From: Actinoplanes sichuanensis
Lineage (GTDB): Bacteria > Actinomycetota > Actinomycetes > Mycobacteriales > Micromonosporaceae
Assembly: GCF_033097365.1 (NCBI RefSeq)
Contig: NZ_AP028461.1
Span: 2,542,001 to 2,606,000 of the forward strand
DNA length: 64,000 nt
Reading direction: 5' to 3'
Shown: one piece after another, positions 24,593 through 32,549 of the stretch
Position numbering within the stretch: position 1 is the stretch's first letter
Layout of the letters: each line of letters starts with the position of its first letter
Made by a program: the position numbers and the translations under genes
The notes under the pieces: generated by a model
Databases searched by the model: none
Told to the model about the DNA's origin: nothing
Seen by the model: only the letters and a program-made list of their open reading frames with translations

Positions 24593-25621
24593 TCATGGGG
24601 AACTCAGCCGGGCGCTCTCCGCGACCGTCTCCTCGGTCTCGGCCCGGCGCCGCTGCTCGTAGGCGGCGAACGCGGCCGCCGGCTCGTCATGCTCACGCAG
24701 TGCCGCGGCCAGCGCCACCGCGTCCTCGGCGGCCATCGACGCGCCCTGGGCGGCGGCCGGGACCGCAGCGTGCGCGGCGTCACCGGCCAGCACCATCCGG
24801 TCGGAGTGCCAGTGTGGCGTGGTCGGGATGTCGTAGGAGTCCGTGCCCAGGACGTCCGTCCCGGTGGCGGTGATCACCTCGTAGGCGGAGGCGGGGCACT
24901 GTTCGAGGACCAGGTCCCGCCACTGTGACGGGCTCAGTCCGGCGGCCGGTCCGGTGCTCCGCAGCCGGGCGAACCACCAGGTCCGGCCGTCCCCGCGGGG
25001 CACGGTCAGGCCGGTGAACGCCCGGTCGCCACGGATCATCAGATACTCGTCGGCGTCGAGATCGGCCGGATTGCCCGGTGTGTAACCGTAGACGATGTGC
25101 TGCCCGGACCAACGCGGCTCGGGCGCGGCCGCGTCGATGAACCGGCGGGTCCGGGAGTGGATGCCGTCCGCCCCGACCAGGACGTCCCCGGTCACGCGCC
25201 GGCCGTCGGCGAACTCGACCTCGACACCGTCCGGCCCGGGTGTCGCCCCGATCATCCGCATGCCGTGCCGGATGGGGATCCCGCGCGCGACCGCCAGGTC
25301 CTGCAATGCCCGGTAGAGCGCGGCCCGGGTGAGCGTCCGGGCCGGCCCCTCGATCGGGCGGTGCCCGAGCCGCCGACCCTCCTCATCGGCCAGCGCCACC
25401 GTCCGTGCCGGGAACGACACCGCCTCGACCGCCTCGGCCGCGTCGATCTCGGCCAGCGCCAGCATCCCGTTGCGCATCACGGTCAGGAACGCTCCGCCGT
25501 CCGCAGCGCCGGAGGGATGCGCCTCGAAGACCTCGGCGGTGATCCCGGCCTCCCGCAGTGCGAGCGCGGTCGCGGTTCCCGCGACACCACCACCGATGAC
25601 GATCACCTTGTGTACGGCCAC
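24593..25621 (-). CDS. FAD-dependent aromatic-ring-type monooxygenase
   Basis: 342 residues. Dinucleotide-binding motif VIVIGGGVAGTATALAL at residues 6-22, the DG motif VLVGADGIHSRTRRF near residue 150, and the GD motif MVLAGDAAHAAVP near residue 285, i.e. the group A flavin monooxygenase set. It would hydroxylate a small substrate using NAD(P)H and O2. GTG start. The gene is followed by a convergent VOC gene and preceded by the SDR gene (23 bases), so an operon with that SDR is likely. Confidence 0.9.
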   Translation of the reverse strand: MAVHKVIVIGGGVAGTATALALREAGITAEVFEAHPSGAADGGAFLTVMRNGMLALAEIDAAEAVEAVSFPARTVALADEEGRRLGHRPIEGPARTLTRAALYRALQDLAVARGIPIRHGMRMIGATPGPDGVEVEFADGRRVTGDVLVGADGIHSRTRRFIDAAAPEPRWSGQHIVYGYTPGNPADLDADEYLMIRGDRAFTGLTVPRGDGRTWWFARLRSTGPAAGLSPSQWRDLVLEQCPASAYEVITATGTDVLGTDSYDIPTTPHWHSDRMVLAGDAAHAAVPAAAQGASMAAEDAVALAAALREHDEPAAAFAAYEQRRRAETEETVAESARLSSP

Positions 25622-25644
25622 AAGCCCATCCTGCCGAGAACGGC

Positions 25645-26241
25645 TCAGAGTGGGTAGACCTGTCCGGTCTGTGCCCCCTCGACCGACCTGATGTACGCCT
25701 GGGCGACGTCGGCGAGGTCGACCGATCCCATGCCGGGGAACAGGTTGCCGTACCCGGGCAGGCTCTCGGTGAACACGTTCGGGCTGACCGCGTTGATCCG
25801 CTGTGGGGCGATCTCGATGGCGGCGGCCCGCACGAACGCCTCCACCGCGGCGTTGGCCATCGAGGCGGCGCTGCCGGTGGGGATCGGCTCCCGGGCCAGG
25901 ATCCCGGTGATCAGCGTGAACGAGCCACGTGCGGCGACGTGTGGCAGCCCCTGGCGGACCAGTTCGATCTGGCTGAGCACCTTGCCGTGAAACGCCGACC
26001 GGTAGTCGTCCGGGGTCATCGCGGTGACCGGCTTGAACGGCACATGCCCGGCGGCGCTGACCACCGCGTCCAGCGGGCCCACGGCCCCGTACAGGGCGTC
26101 GACCTGGGCCGGGTCGGTGATGTCGTACCGCAGGTCGCCGCCACTGCGGGCGACGGAGACGACGTCGTGGCCGCGGGCCGACAGTGCCTTGTGCAGGAAC
26201 GAGCCGAGAGTGCCGGTGGCTCCGGCGAGCAGAATCCTCAT
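25645..26241 (-). CDS. short-chain dehydrogenase/reductase
   Basis: 198 residues from ATG 26241. Cofactor motif GATGTLGSFL at residues 6-15, DLRYDITDPAQV for the adenine side, AAGHVPF (NNAG equivalent) and a late RINAVSPNVFTES. The YxxxK position reads S-x-A-x-x-A-N, typical of the small SDR group whose Tyr is replaced, so catalysis is uncertain. It is divergent from the LysR-type gene, the classical target arrangement, and just upstream of the FAD monooxygenase. Confidence 0.87.
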   Translation of the reverse strand: MRILLAGATGTLGSFLHKALSARGHDVVSVARSGGDLRYDITDPAQVDALYGAVGPLDAVVSAAGHVPFKPVTAMTPDDYRSAFHGKVLSQIELVRQGLPHVAARGSFTLITGILAREPIPTGSAASMANAAVEAFVRAAAIEIAPQRINAVSPNVFTESLPGYGNLFPGMGSVDLADVAQAYIRSVEGAQTGQVYPL

Positions 26242-26312
26242 GCCCACGACGCTAGGTCCGCCGCCGTCGGCCGGGGAAATGCCGTCCACGCAGGTATCTA
26301 TGCTTGACGGTT

Positions 26313-27169
26313 ATGAATGTGGAGTTGCGGCACCTGCGGGCGCTGGCGGCCATCGGTGACGAAGGCACCATCAGCGCCGCCGCGGCCGTGCTCCGGATCA
26401 GCCAGCCCGCCCTGTCGCGCACCCTGGACCAGCTGGAACGGCGGATCGGCACGACGCTCGTGGAGCGCACCACCCGCCGGCTGGCCCTCACCGACGCCGG
26501 CCGGCGACTGCACGAACGCGCCCACCTGATCCTCAACCAGGTCGACGACGCGCTGGCCGAAGCCGCCGCCGAGCCACAGCCGCTGCACGTCGGCTCGCCT
26601 GGGCGGCTCTCGGTGACCACACGGTCGGCCTGCTGCGGACGTGGCGTGACCGGCATCCGACGGCGCCGGTCCGGGTGCACCGCCGCGACGATCCGGAGAC
26701 CGCCCTACGACGGGGAGAGCTGAACGCGGCGATCGTACGCCTGATGCCGTCCCCGCCCGGCGATCTGCTGGCGGTGGAGCTCTACCGTGAGCCCCGCCTC
26801 GCCGCCGTCCCGGAGGGTCATCACCTCGCCCGCCTGTCGTCGGTGCGGCTGGCGGACCTCAGCGACCAGCGGGTCGTGCTCTGCTCGACCTCGGCCACCA
26901 CCGGCCGGTTGTGGCCGCGCGAGCAGCGCCCGCACACGTTCGACGTGGCGAACGTCGACGAGTGGCTGACCACTATCGCCACCGGCGAGGCGGTCGGGGT
27001 GACCGCCCAGGGCACCGAGCGCAGCCATCCGTACCCCGGCATCAGGTATCTGCCGATCACCGACGGCGGCACCGTGACGGTGTGGCTGCTCTGGCCCCGC
27101 GTCCCGACCCATCCCGCGACCACCGACTTCGTCGACCACGTCCGTCGCGCGGTCGGTAACCTCGGCTGA
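26313..27169 (+). pseudogene. LysR-family regulator with a one-base frameshift
   Basis: The first part (26313 to ~26605) encodes an intact LysR winged helix: MNVELRHLRALAAIGDEGTI, then ISQPALSRTLDQLERRIG. The effector domain continues in another frame (AWAALGDHTVGLLRTWRDRHP...), running to the stop at 27169. The two join at GTCGGCTCGCC near 26598-26608; adding one T (GGCTTCGCC) would restore the usual VGFAWAALG. So a single base was lost, or the read is wrong there. It lies divergent to the SDR gene, its probable target. The last base of the stop is the first base of the next start. Confidence 0.85.
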
Positions 27170-27477
27170 TGGCGAAGATCGAGACCCGGCATCAGGCCGA
27201 CGTCGCCCAGGGCGACCTGGAGGGATTCGTTCTGGTACGCCCGGACGGTTCCCTGACCGACGAGGTGGTCCACGTGCAGTGGGAGGACAACCATCCGGCC
27301 GGCCCCGACACGCACGTGACGGTGTCCTTCGACGACGGCACGAACGTGGAGTTCCCCTTCGACGTCCCGGTCGTGAAGTTCCGCCTGACCGACCTGACGT
27401 CGATGACCCCGGAGCGGCTGCGCCAGGTGGCCCCGGCCGTGTGGGGCACCGAAATCGGCCGATGGGACGAAGGCTGA
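27169..27477 (+). CDS. small hypothetical protein
   Basis: 102 residues. Acidic, soluble, mostly beta: FVLVRPDGSLTDEVVHVQWED, THVTVSFDDGTNVEFPFDVPVVKFRL. No known domain recognised. The ATG overlaps the LysR stop (TGATG), so its translation was coupled to the LysR gene and may suffer from the frameshift, although ribosomes terminating at the second frame are still possible. Confidence 0.7.
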   Translation: MAKIETRHQADVAQGDLEGFVLVRPDGSLTDEVVHVQWEDNHPAGPDTHVTVSFDDGTNVEFPFDVPVVKFRLTDLTSMTPERLRQVAPAVWGTEIGRWDEG

Positions 27478-27577
27478 CCAGCGCATCGTCGATGGTCGAT
27501 CATCCGATGTCCGGCCGCCTGCGGCGGGTGCAGCGTGTGGGAAGGATGGTCTCCACCGGCCGAAGGGCGCGTCGTGT

Positions 27578-27880
27578 GTGCTGCGTTTCGGGGGAGCCGC
27601 GGGGCCGGTGACCTCGCCGTCCCCGACGGTCGTGAACCCGGGCGCGCTCGAGGTGGACAGCGTGATCGGCGCCGAGTCCGCGCGGAGACTGCGGGGCGCA
27701 CTCGGCCGTCCCCGGCCGGGCGTGATCGACAAGCCCACGTTCGCGGCGCTGCAGGCCTTCATCGGCGCCCCGGACCATGACGGCGTCGCCTCCAACCAGA
27801 ACTCCGCGGCCATCGCCGCCCACAGGCCGGCCCTGCGATCGTTCACCGTGGGCAGGGGAAGCTCGTGGGGTGTCGCGTCA
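27578..27880 (+). pseudogene. remnant of peptidoglycan-binding (PG_binding_1-like) repeats
   Basis: An open stretch without start signals encodes ALEVDSVIGAESARRLRGALG, then GVIDKPTFAALQAFIGAPDHDGV, echoing the D-G-V-I-G-x-x-T-x-x-A-L-Q repeat of peptidoglycan-binding domains found at the C-terminus of amidases and endolysins. No catalytic domain is attached, and the similarity ends by about 27840. Best read as a decayed fragment within the 433-base gap between 27477 and 27910. The rest of that gap shows nothing. Confidence 0.45.
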
Positions 27881-27909
27881 TCGTGTACACCGGTGGGCCG
27901 GGCGAGGAC

Positions 27910-28530
27910 TCAGAGCCAGCCGCGTTCCTGGGCGTGGATCAATGCTTCGGTGCGGTTGCGTTTGCCGAGTCGGGCATAGAGCTCTCGGAGTAGGCGGAAC
28001 ATCATGCGTTCGGAGTAGCCGGAGCGGCCGGCCACCTCGGCGACACTGTCGCCCCGGGCGAGTTGTCGCAGCCAGGCGACCTCGTCGGGGGACGGCGAGC
28101 GGTCCGCGTCGGTGTCGCTCTCCGGCTCGGTCAAGCCTCGCAGGGCGTCGGTGGGGATCAGGCTCTGCCCGGCCGCGGCGGCGTTGAGGACGGCTCGCAG
28201 CGCCTCGGGCGGCGACTCGCGGGGGATGGCGGCGACGGCGCCCGCCCGGAGCGCGCGGACATACGCGGCCGGTTCCGGGCGGTCGAGAACCGCTATGACG
28301 CCGTTGCCCGCCGATCCCCGGCAGATCGCGTCGAGTTCGGTCCAGTCGGCGAGGGTCTGTACGGTCAACACGACGATCCGCCGTTCCGGGACGGCGGCCC
28401 AGGACACCGCGTCGTCGATCTCCTCGGCGCCGTATCCGGCCGCGGTGATGACCGCCATCATGCCGTGTCGGAACATCGGTAACGGATCGACGACGGCGAC
28501 CCGGAGAATCATCGCCTGATCTTCGTGCAC
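27910..28530 (-). CDS. LuxR/NarL-type regulator with pseudo-receiver domain
   Basis: 206 residues from GTG 28530, preceded by GGAGGAACGACGT (good site); longer in-frame starts exist. The N-terminal half has the receiver fold (ILRVAVVDPLPMFRHGMMAVI...VRALRAGAVAAIPRESPPEAL), but the strand that should carry the phospho-acceptor Asp reads RRIVVLTVQTLADW with no Asp. The C-terminal HTH (WLRQLARGDSVAEVAGRSGYSERMMFRLLRELYARLG) matches LuxR but is itself divergent. Signalling is likely phosphorylation-independent. It lies downstream of the STAND protein gene in the same orientation with ~300 bases between. Confidence 0.82.
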   Translation of the reverse strand: MHEDQAMILRVAVVDPLPMFRHGMMAVITAAGYGAEEIDDAVSWAAVPERRIVVLTVQTLADWTELDAICRGSAGNGVIAVLDRPEPAAYVRALRAGAVAAIPRESPPEALRAVLNAAAAGQSLIPTDALRGLTEPESDTDADRSPSPDEVAWLRQLARGDSVAEVAGRSGYSERMMFRLLRELYARLGKRNRTEALIHAQERGWL

Positions 28531-28697
28531 ACGTCGTTCCTCCGCCAGCACATCGACAGGCATGTCAGGGTTCTGCCATCGCGGTGCGGGACACCGACTG
28601 AGCGGATGCGTCATGGACCCGTTCGGCTGGGCGCGGCTAACGTCCGCAGGGCACGCAGGGCATTCGTTCGCACACCTTGAGTGATCGGCTGAGGCCT

Positions 28698-28901
28698 ATG
28701 TTTCCCAGGCGATACTTCGGTCCGCAGATCGATCCGAGTGACTCCAGTCGCGGTCGTCGGGGTCTGTTCGGTGGCCTTGGTGCCCTGGTGGTGTTGATCG
28801 TGGTGGTGTTCTGCCTGTTCGTGGTCAGCAGCCGGCAGCGGCCAGAACCTCGGCCGGGACCGGCGCTGCCGGCGTCCCCAGTCGTGTCAGCAACAGTTTG
28901 A
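28698..28901 (+). CDS. small single-pass membrane protein
   Basis: 67 residues (a TTG at 28677 would add 7). A basic N-terminus (RGRR) precedes one strong helix (GLGALVVLIVVVFCLFVVS) and a Pro-rich tail. The last 77 bases overlap, tail to tail, the 3' end of the STAND protein gene. That overlap lowers confidence, but the hydrophobic helix is too regular to be chance easily. Function unknown. Confidence 0.4.
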   Translation: MFPRRYFGPQIDPSDSSRGRRGLFGGLGALVVLIVVVFCLFVVSSRQRPEPRPGPALPASPVVSATV

Positions 28902-31900
28902 TCCGGTTCACCACGCCGGTGGCCTCGGTGAGCGCGCGGGCCGCCCGGAACGCCGCGACCGCATCGTCGACGTGGTGCGGCTGATCGGTGCACAACGCCA
29001 GTCCAGTGAGGATGAGGCCCTGTGCGTCCAGCAGGTGGAAGTCGCGACCCGGTCGTGCCGGAAGCAGGTCCCACCCCTGCCGGAAGGCGGTCAGGGCCTC
29101 TTGTCGCTGTTGCTTCTGCAGCGCGATGGTGCCCTGCAGGATCAGGATCTCGGCGGTCGGGTCGTGTCGTACCGCGATGCGGATCGCGTCACCGGCCTGC
29201 TTGAGCTCATCGCGGCACAGAGCGGCCATGGCCAGGACGGTTTGCGCGTCCCGGCGCAGGTGCAGATTGCCGGTCTCGGCCGCGATCTCACCGGCGACCG
29301 CGACCGACTCCTCCGCGGCGCGCCATTCCTGCTGTGCGATGCGCAGGTTGGCGAGGTGAAGGTGTGCCGCCGCGAGCTCCGGCCGGAGTTCAGCCCGCTC
29401 GGCTGTGCGCCGCAAGTGGTCGAGGCAGTGTTCGGCCTCCGGCCGTTCGTCACGTCGAAGGTGGATGACGGCGCGGTTCCCGGCCGCGGCGACCCGGAGC
29501 TGGTAGGCGTCGCCGCTCCGGCTGTCGAAGGTGAGGGCCAGCAGGGGTTCGACCTTTCCCAGCAGTGTCAGTGCCGTGTCGAACCCGCCGGTCTGGACGT
29601 GTACCTGGGAGAGTCCGACGTAGATCGCGGCCCGGGTCATGGCTCGACCGCGAATGAAGCCGAGCGGGATCTTCCGCAGTGCCTGCCGGTAGGTCGTGAT
29701 GGCCTCGTCCAGCAGGCCCTGGCTGAATTCCGCGTGTGCTCGGCTGACCAGCAGGCGTGCGGCCTCCCGTCGCCGGTGTGCGAGCCGCAGGGCGGCATCG
29801 GCCTGCTGCGCCGCCTCCGCGGCCCGCCCCTGCCGGGTGAACATCCAGGTCAGAGCACACAGCCGGTGGTACTCGTCGAGATCTGAGAGTTTGCCCACCA
29901 GGCGGTTGAGGCGTTCGTGCACCACACCGCCGCGTCCCCAACGCATCAGGTAGGTGCTGTTGAGGTGGCGGATCAGCCGCATCGCCTGTTCGTGCTCGCC
30001 GGCCTGGATTCGCAGATCGATCTCATGCAGGTGGTCGTCGAGGTCGTGGATGTCCCGGGGCGGTTCGCCCACGTCGATCCGCTGTTTGAAATAGTCTGCG
30101 GCCCGGCTGCTCAGGGCGTTCCTGGTGAAGACCGTTCCGTTGTCGATCGATGCCAGCGCCCATCGCTGATCGTCTCTCGGCGGGAGGAAGAACCGGCCGT
30201 CGTCGTTGCGGCGGACCAGTCGCAGGCGGTGCAGCCTCAGCAGTGGGGCGGCGCTGCGCAGACTCGCCCGGTAGGGGGCGAGCAGGAAGTCGACCGCCTC
30301 CGGAGTGACCGGGCGACCGAAGACCGCCAAAGCCTGCAGGATCAGCACCGCGTCGCGTTCCAGCTGTTTGAGCACCTGGCGCCGGACATCGTTGGCGGCG
30401 TCCGCGGTCGTCTTGCTTCGCAGATCGTCGATCAACTGGCGAAGTGTCCGGTCCGGCTCGAGATTGACCAGGGCGCCGAGTAGTTCGATCGCGCGGGGCG
30501 ATCGGTCCGTCAACCTGGTGAAGTGCTGCACCAGATCCTCCGGATCGCGGTTCAGCCGGCCGCGTCCGGCGGCGTCGAGTCGCAGCAGCAGGTCACGGGC
30601 GTCCGGTTCGGGCAGACCGTCGTCCAAGGGGACCGGCTCGCAGAAGTCCGGAACGTGGTCCGGGCCGCTGCCGACCGGCCCGCCGACGAGCAGCAGCCGT
30701 GCGCCGTGATCGTGGCGGCTGAGCAGGTGATCGACCAATTCGCGCAGTTCCGGGTCGCTCAGGGTCGCGTCGCCGTCGAGCAGCTCGTCCGCGTTGTCCA
30801 CGACGACCAGCACCGCGGTGCGGGCCAGTCCGTCGAGAGCCAGGTCGAGGATGTCTCGCCACGGCTGCGCGGACCGGCACGCGCGGCGCACGAGGTCGGC
30901 GGCTTCGCCGTCCGGCAGCATGTCGGTGATCGCGTGGACCAGCGCAGCGGCGTTCACCGGGCGGTACCCGAAGACCGGTAGGTAGGCGAAGCCCCGATAC
31001 TCGGTGTCGATCCGGCCGGCCTCGAGTTCGTCGCCGAGTTTGGCCACCACGCCGGTCTTCCCGATCCCGCTCGGACCCCGCAGATAGATCGCACCCGGCT
31101 CCGGGCCTTGGAGCAGTTCGATCAGCCGGTCGAGGTAGTACCTGCGGTCCTGGACCTCGTCACCGACCACTTCGACCTTCTCGCCGGCACGGACGAATCG
31201 GGGCGGCGCACCGGATCGGCGACGCTCGACCGGCGTCGCATCCCGCAGGCGCTGCTCCAGGTTCCTCCAGCCGTCACGGCCATCTTCGGCCTTCAGTTCG
31301 CCGGCCCAACCGGATCGTTCGGCCGTGATGTCGTCGACTATCGCGATGACGGTCCGACCCTGCGCACAGGCGTTCTCGATCTCCGCTCGGCACGGTGACT
31401 CGGGACCGGTGGCGTCGGGGGTCGCCACGAGGAGCAACGCGTTGCTCTCGGTGAGGGCCGACCGGGCCAGGAACTGCTCCAACTCATAGGCGAGTGCCGC
31501 ACCCTGCGGAGCCCGGCGGACCTGGCCGGCGCGGGGACGGACCGCGGTGGCACTCTCGTGTTTCGCGGCGCTGGGCAGTAGGTCCGTGAGCCGTCCGCGC
31601 AGTGCGGCCACCGGGATCCCCTGGTTGTACCGGGCGTACCCGAGCATGTTCTTGTCGGGGTCGCCGGTCTGGTGCAGGGCGACCCACTCCAGGCTGGAGC
31701 CGAAGCAGGGGGCGCCGGACGATCCCGGCTTGGTGTTGGTCCGATAGCGCAACCGGGTGCCGGCTCCGTTGAGCTTCGGTTCGGCGTTGGTGTCGAACGC
31801 GATCACCATCGGTTGCCCCTCGGGGTGCTGCACGATATGCAGTGTCCTGCTCAACTCGAATTCGTGGTCGTCCCGCGGCATCAGGATCCAGCCGCGGGCG

Positions 31901-32424
31901 CGTTCACCCACCGCCTCGTCGCCCGGGTCACCGGCGACGCGAAGGAGCGCGAAGTCGAGTTCCTCCAGGCTCGGCTCGACCACCGGATCCGCCTGGAGGT
32001 CGGCCGGGCTCCTCGGGCTCGAGTCCACACACCAATCGGCCGCCAGTCGGTACTCCGGGCCGGGGAGCAGCGTCCTGCCGTCCTGCTGGTAGGCGTCGTC
32101 GAAGAGCAGTCGTACCCTCGACCGGTCGGCGTCGTCGGCGAACAGCGGCGCGACGACGTGGTGATTGGTCAGAACGAGGTCCGGGCCCACGAGGAAGCCG
32201 GTTCCCCGGTGGGTCTTGCCGCGATACGGGAACTCGATGCGGCACACCTGGTTCTCGATCTCGGCGAGTCTGGCGCGCCACTGCGCGGGGCTGTGCCACG
32301 TGTTGGTCCGGTCGATCTGCGCCTCGAGCCGGCGTTCGTCCATCGGTGCGCCGTCGCCCGCGACGATCATCGGTACGTGGTCGTGGTGGCCGGGTGTCTC
32401 GTCGGTCTGGCGCTCGTCTGCCAT
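28825..32424 (-). CDS. trypsin-STAND-TPR protein (putative protease-effector switch)
   Basis: 1199 residues, GGGAG site before the ATG. Domain 1 (about 55-285): trypsin-like protease, triad His89 (LTNHHV), Asp156 (ELDFALLRV), Ser235 (PGSSGAPC); no signal peptide, so cytosolic. Domain 2 (~315-400): a small alpha/beta region (SNALLLVATPDATG). Domain 3 (~420-750): STAND-type NTPase, Walker A GPSGIGKTG at 449-457, Walker B VLVVVDNADEL; then a winged-helix-like part. Domain 4 (~800-1170): tandem TPR-like helices. STAND proteins are ligand-sensing switches that unleash an attached effector on oligomerising; here the effector would be the protease. It diverges from the CHAT gene with only 125 bases between. 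Confidence 0.85.
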   Translation of the reverse strand: MADERQTDETPGHHDHVPMIVAGDGAPMDERRLEAQIDRTNTWHSPAQWRARLAEIENQVCRIEFPYRGKTHRGTGFLVGPDLVLTNHHVVAPLFADDADRSRVRLLFDDAYQQDGRTLLPGPEYRLAADWCVDSSPRSPADLQADPVVEPSLEELDFALLRVAGDPGDEAVGERARGWILMPRDDHEFELSRTLHIVQHPEGQPMVIAFDTNAEPKLNGAGTRLRYRTNTKPGSSGAPCFGSSLEWVALHQTGDPDKNMLGYARYNQGIPVAALRGRLTDLLPSAAKHESATAVRPRAGQVRRAPQGAALAYELEQFLARSALTESNALLLVATPDATGPESPCRAEIENACAQGRTVIAIVDDITAERSGWAGELKAEDGRDGWRNLEQRLRDATPVERRRSGAPPRFVRAGEKVEVVGDEVQDRRYYLDRLIELLQGPEPGAIYLRGPSGIGKTGVVAKLGDELEAGRIDTEYRGFAYLPVFGYRPVNAAALVHAITDMLPDGEAADLVRRACRSAQPWRDILDLALDGLARTAVLVVVDNADELLDGDATLSDPELRELVDHLLSRHDHGARLLLVGGPVGSGPDHVPDFCEPVPLDDGLPEPDARDLLLRLDAAGRGRLNRDPEDLVQHFTRLTDRSPRAIELLGALVNLEPDRTLRQLIDDLRSKTTADAANDVRRQVLKQLERDAVLILQALAVFGRPVTPEAVDFLLAPYRASLRSAAPLLRLHRLRLVRRNDDGRFFLPPRDDQRWALASIDNGTVFTRNALSSRAADYFKQRIDVGEPPRDIHDLDDHLHEIDLRIQAGEHEQAMRLIRHLNSTYLMRWGRGGVVHERLNRLVGKLSDLDEYHRLCALTWMFTRQGRAAEAAQQADAALRLAHRRREAARLLVSRAHAEFSQGLLDEAITTYRQALRKIPLGFIRGRAMTRAAIYVGLSQVHVQTGGFDTALTLLGKVEPLLALTFDSRSGDAYQLRVAAAGNRAVIHLRRDERPEAEHCLDHLRRTAERAELRPELAAAHLHLANLRIAQQEWRAAEESVAVAGEIAAETGNLHLRRDAQTVLAMAALCRDELKQAGDAIRIAVRHDPTAEILILQGTIALQKQQRQEALTAFRQGWDLLPARPGRDFHLLDAQGLILTGLALCTDQPHHVDDAVAAFRAARALTEATGVVNRIKLLLTRLGTPAAPVPAEVLAAAGC

Positions 32425-32549
32425 CCGGCGCTCCCTTCCCGCCAGTGAGTACCGTACGGGTCGCGCTGAGTGATCAGCAAGGACGTGGTCGATGGCGGAT
32501 CAGGGACACAACGCGGCCCCGACGGGTCAGGCTGTGCTGTGCTGCCAGG

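Noticed and set aside
31842..32549. Extension of the CHAT protein to 1130 residues
   Set aside because: That extension lies antisense within the STAND protein gene and is Arg/Pro-rich; no domain is gained.
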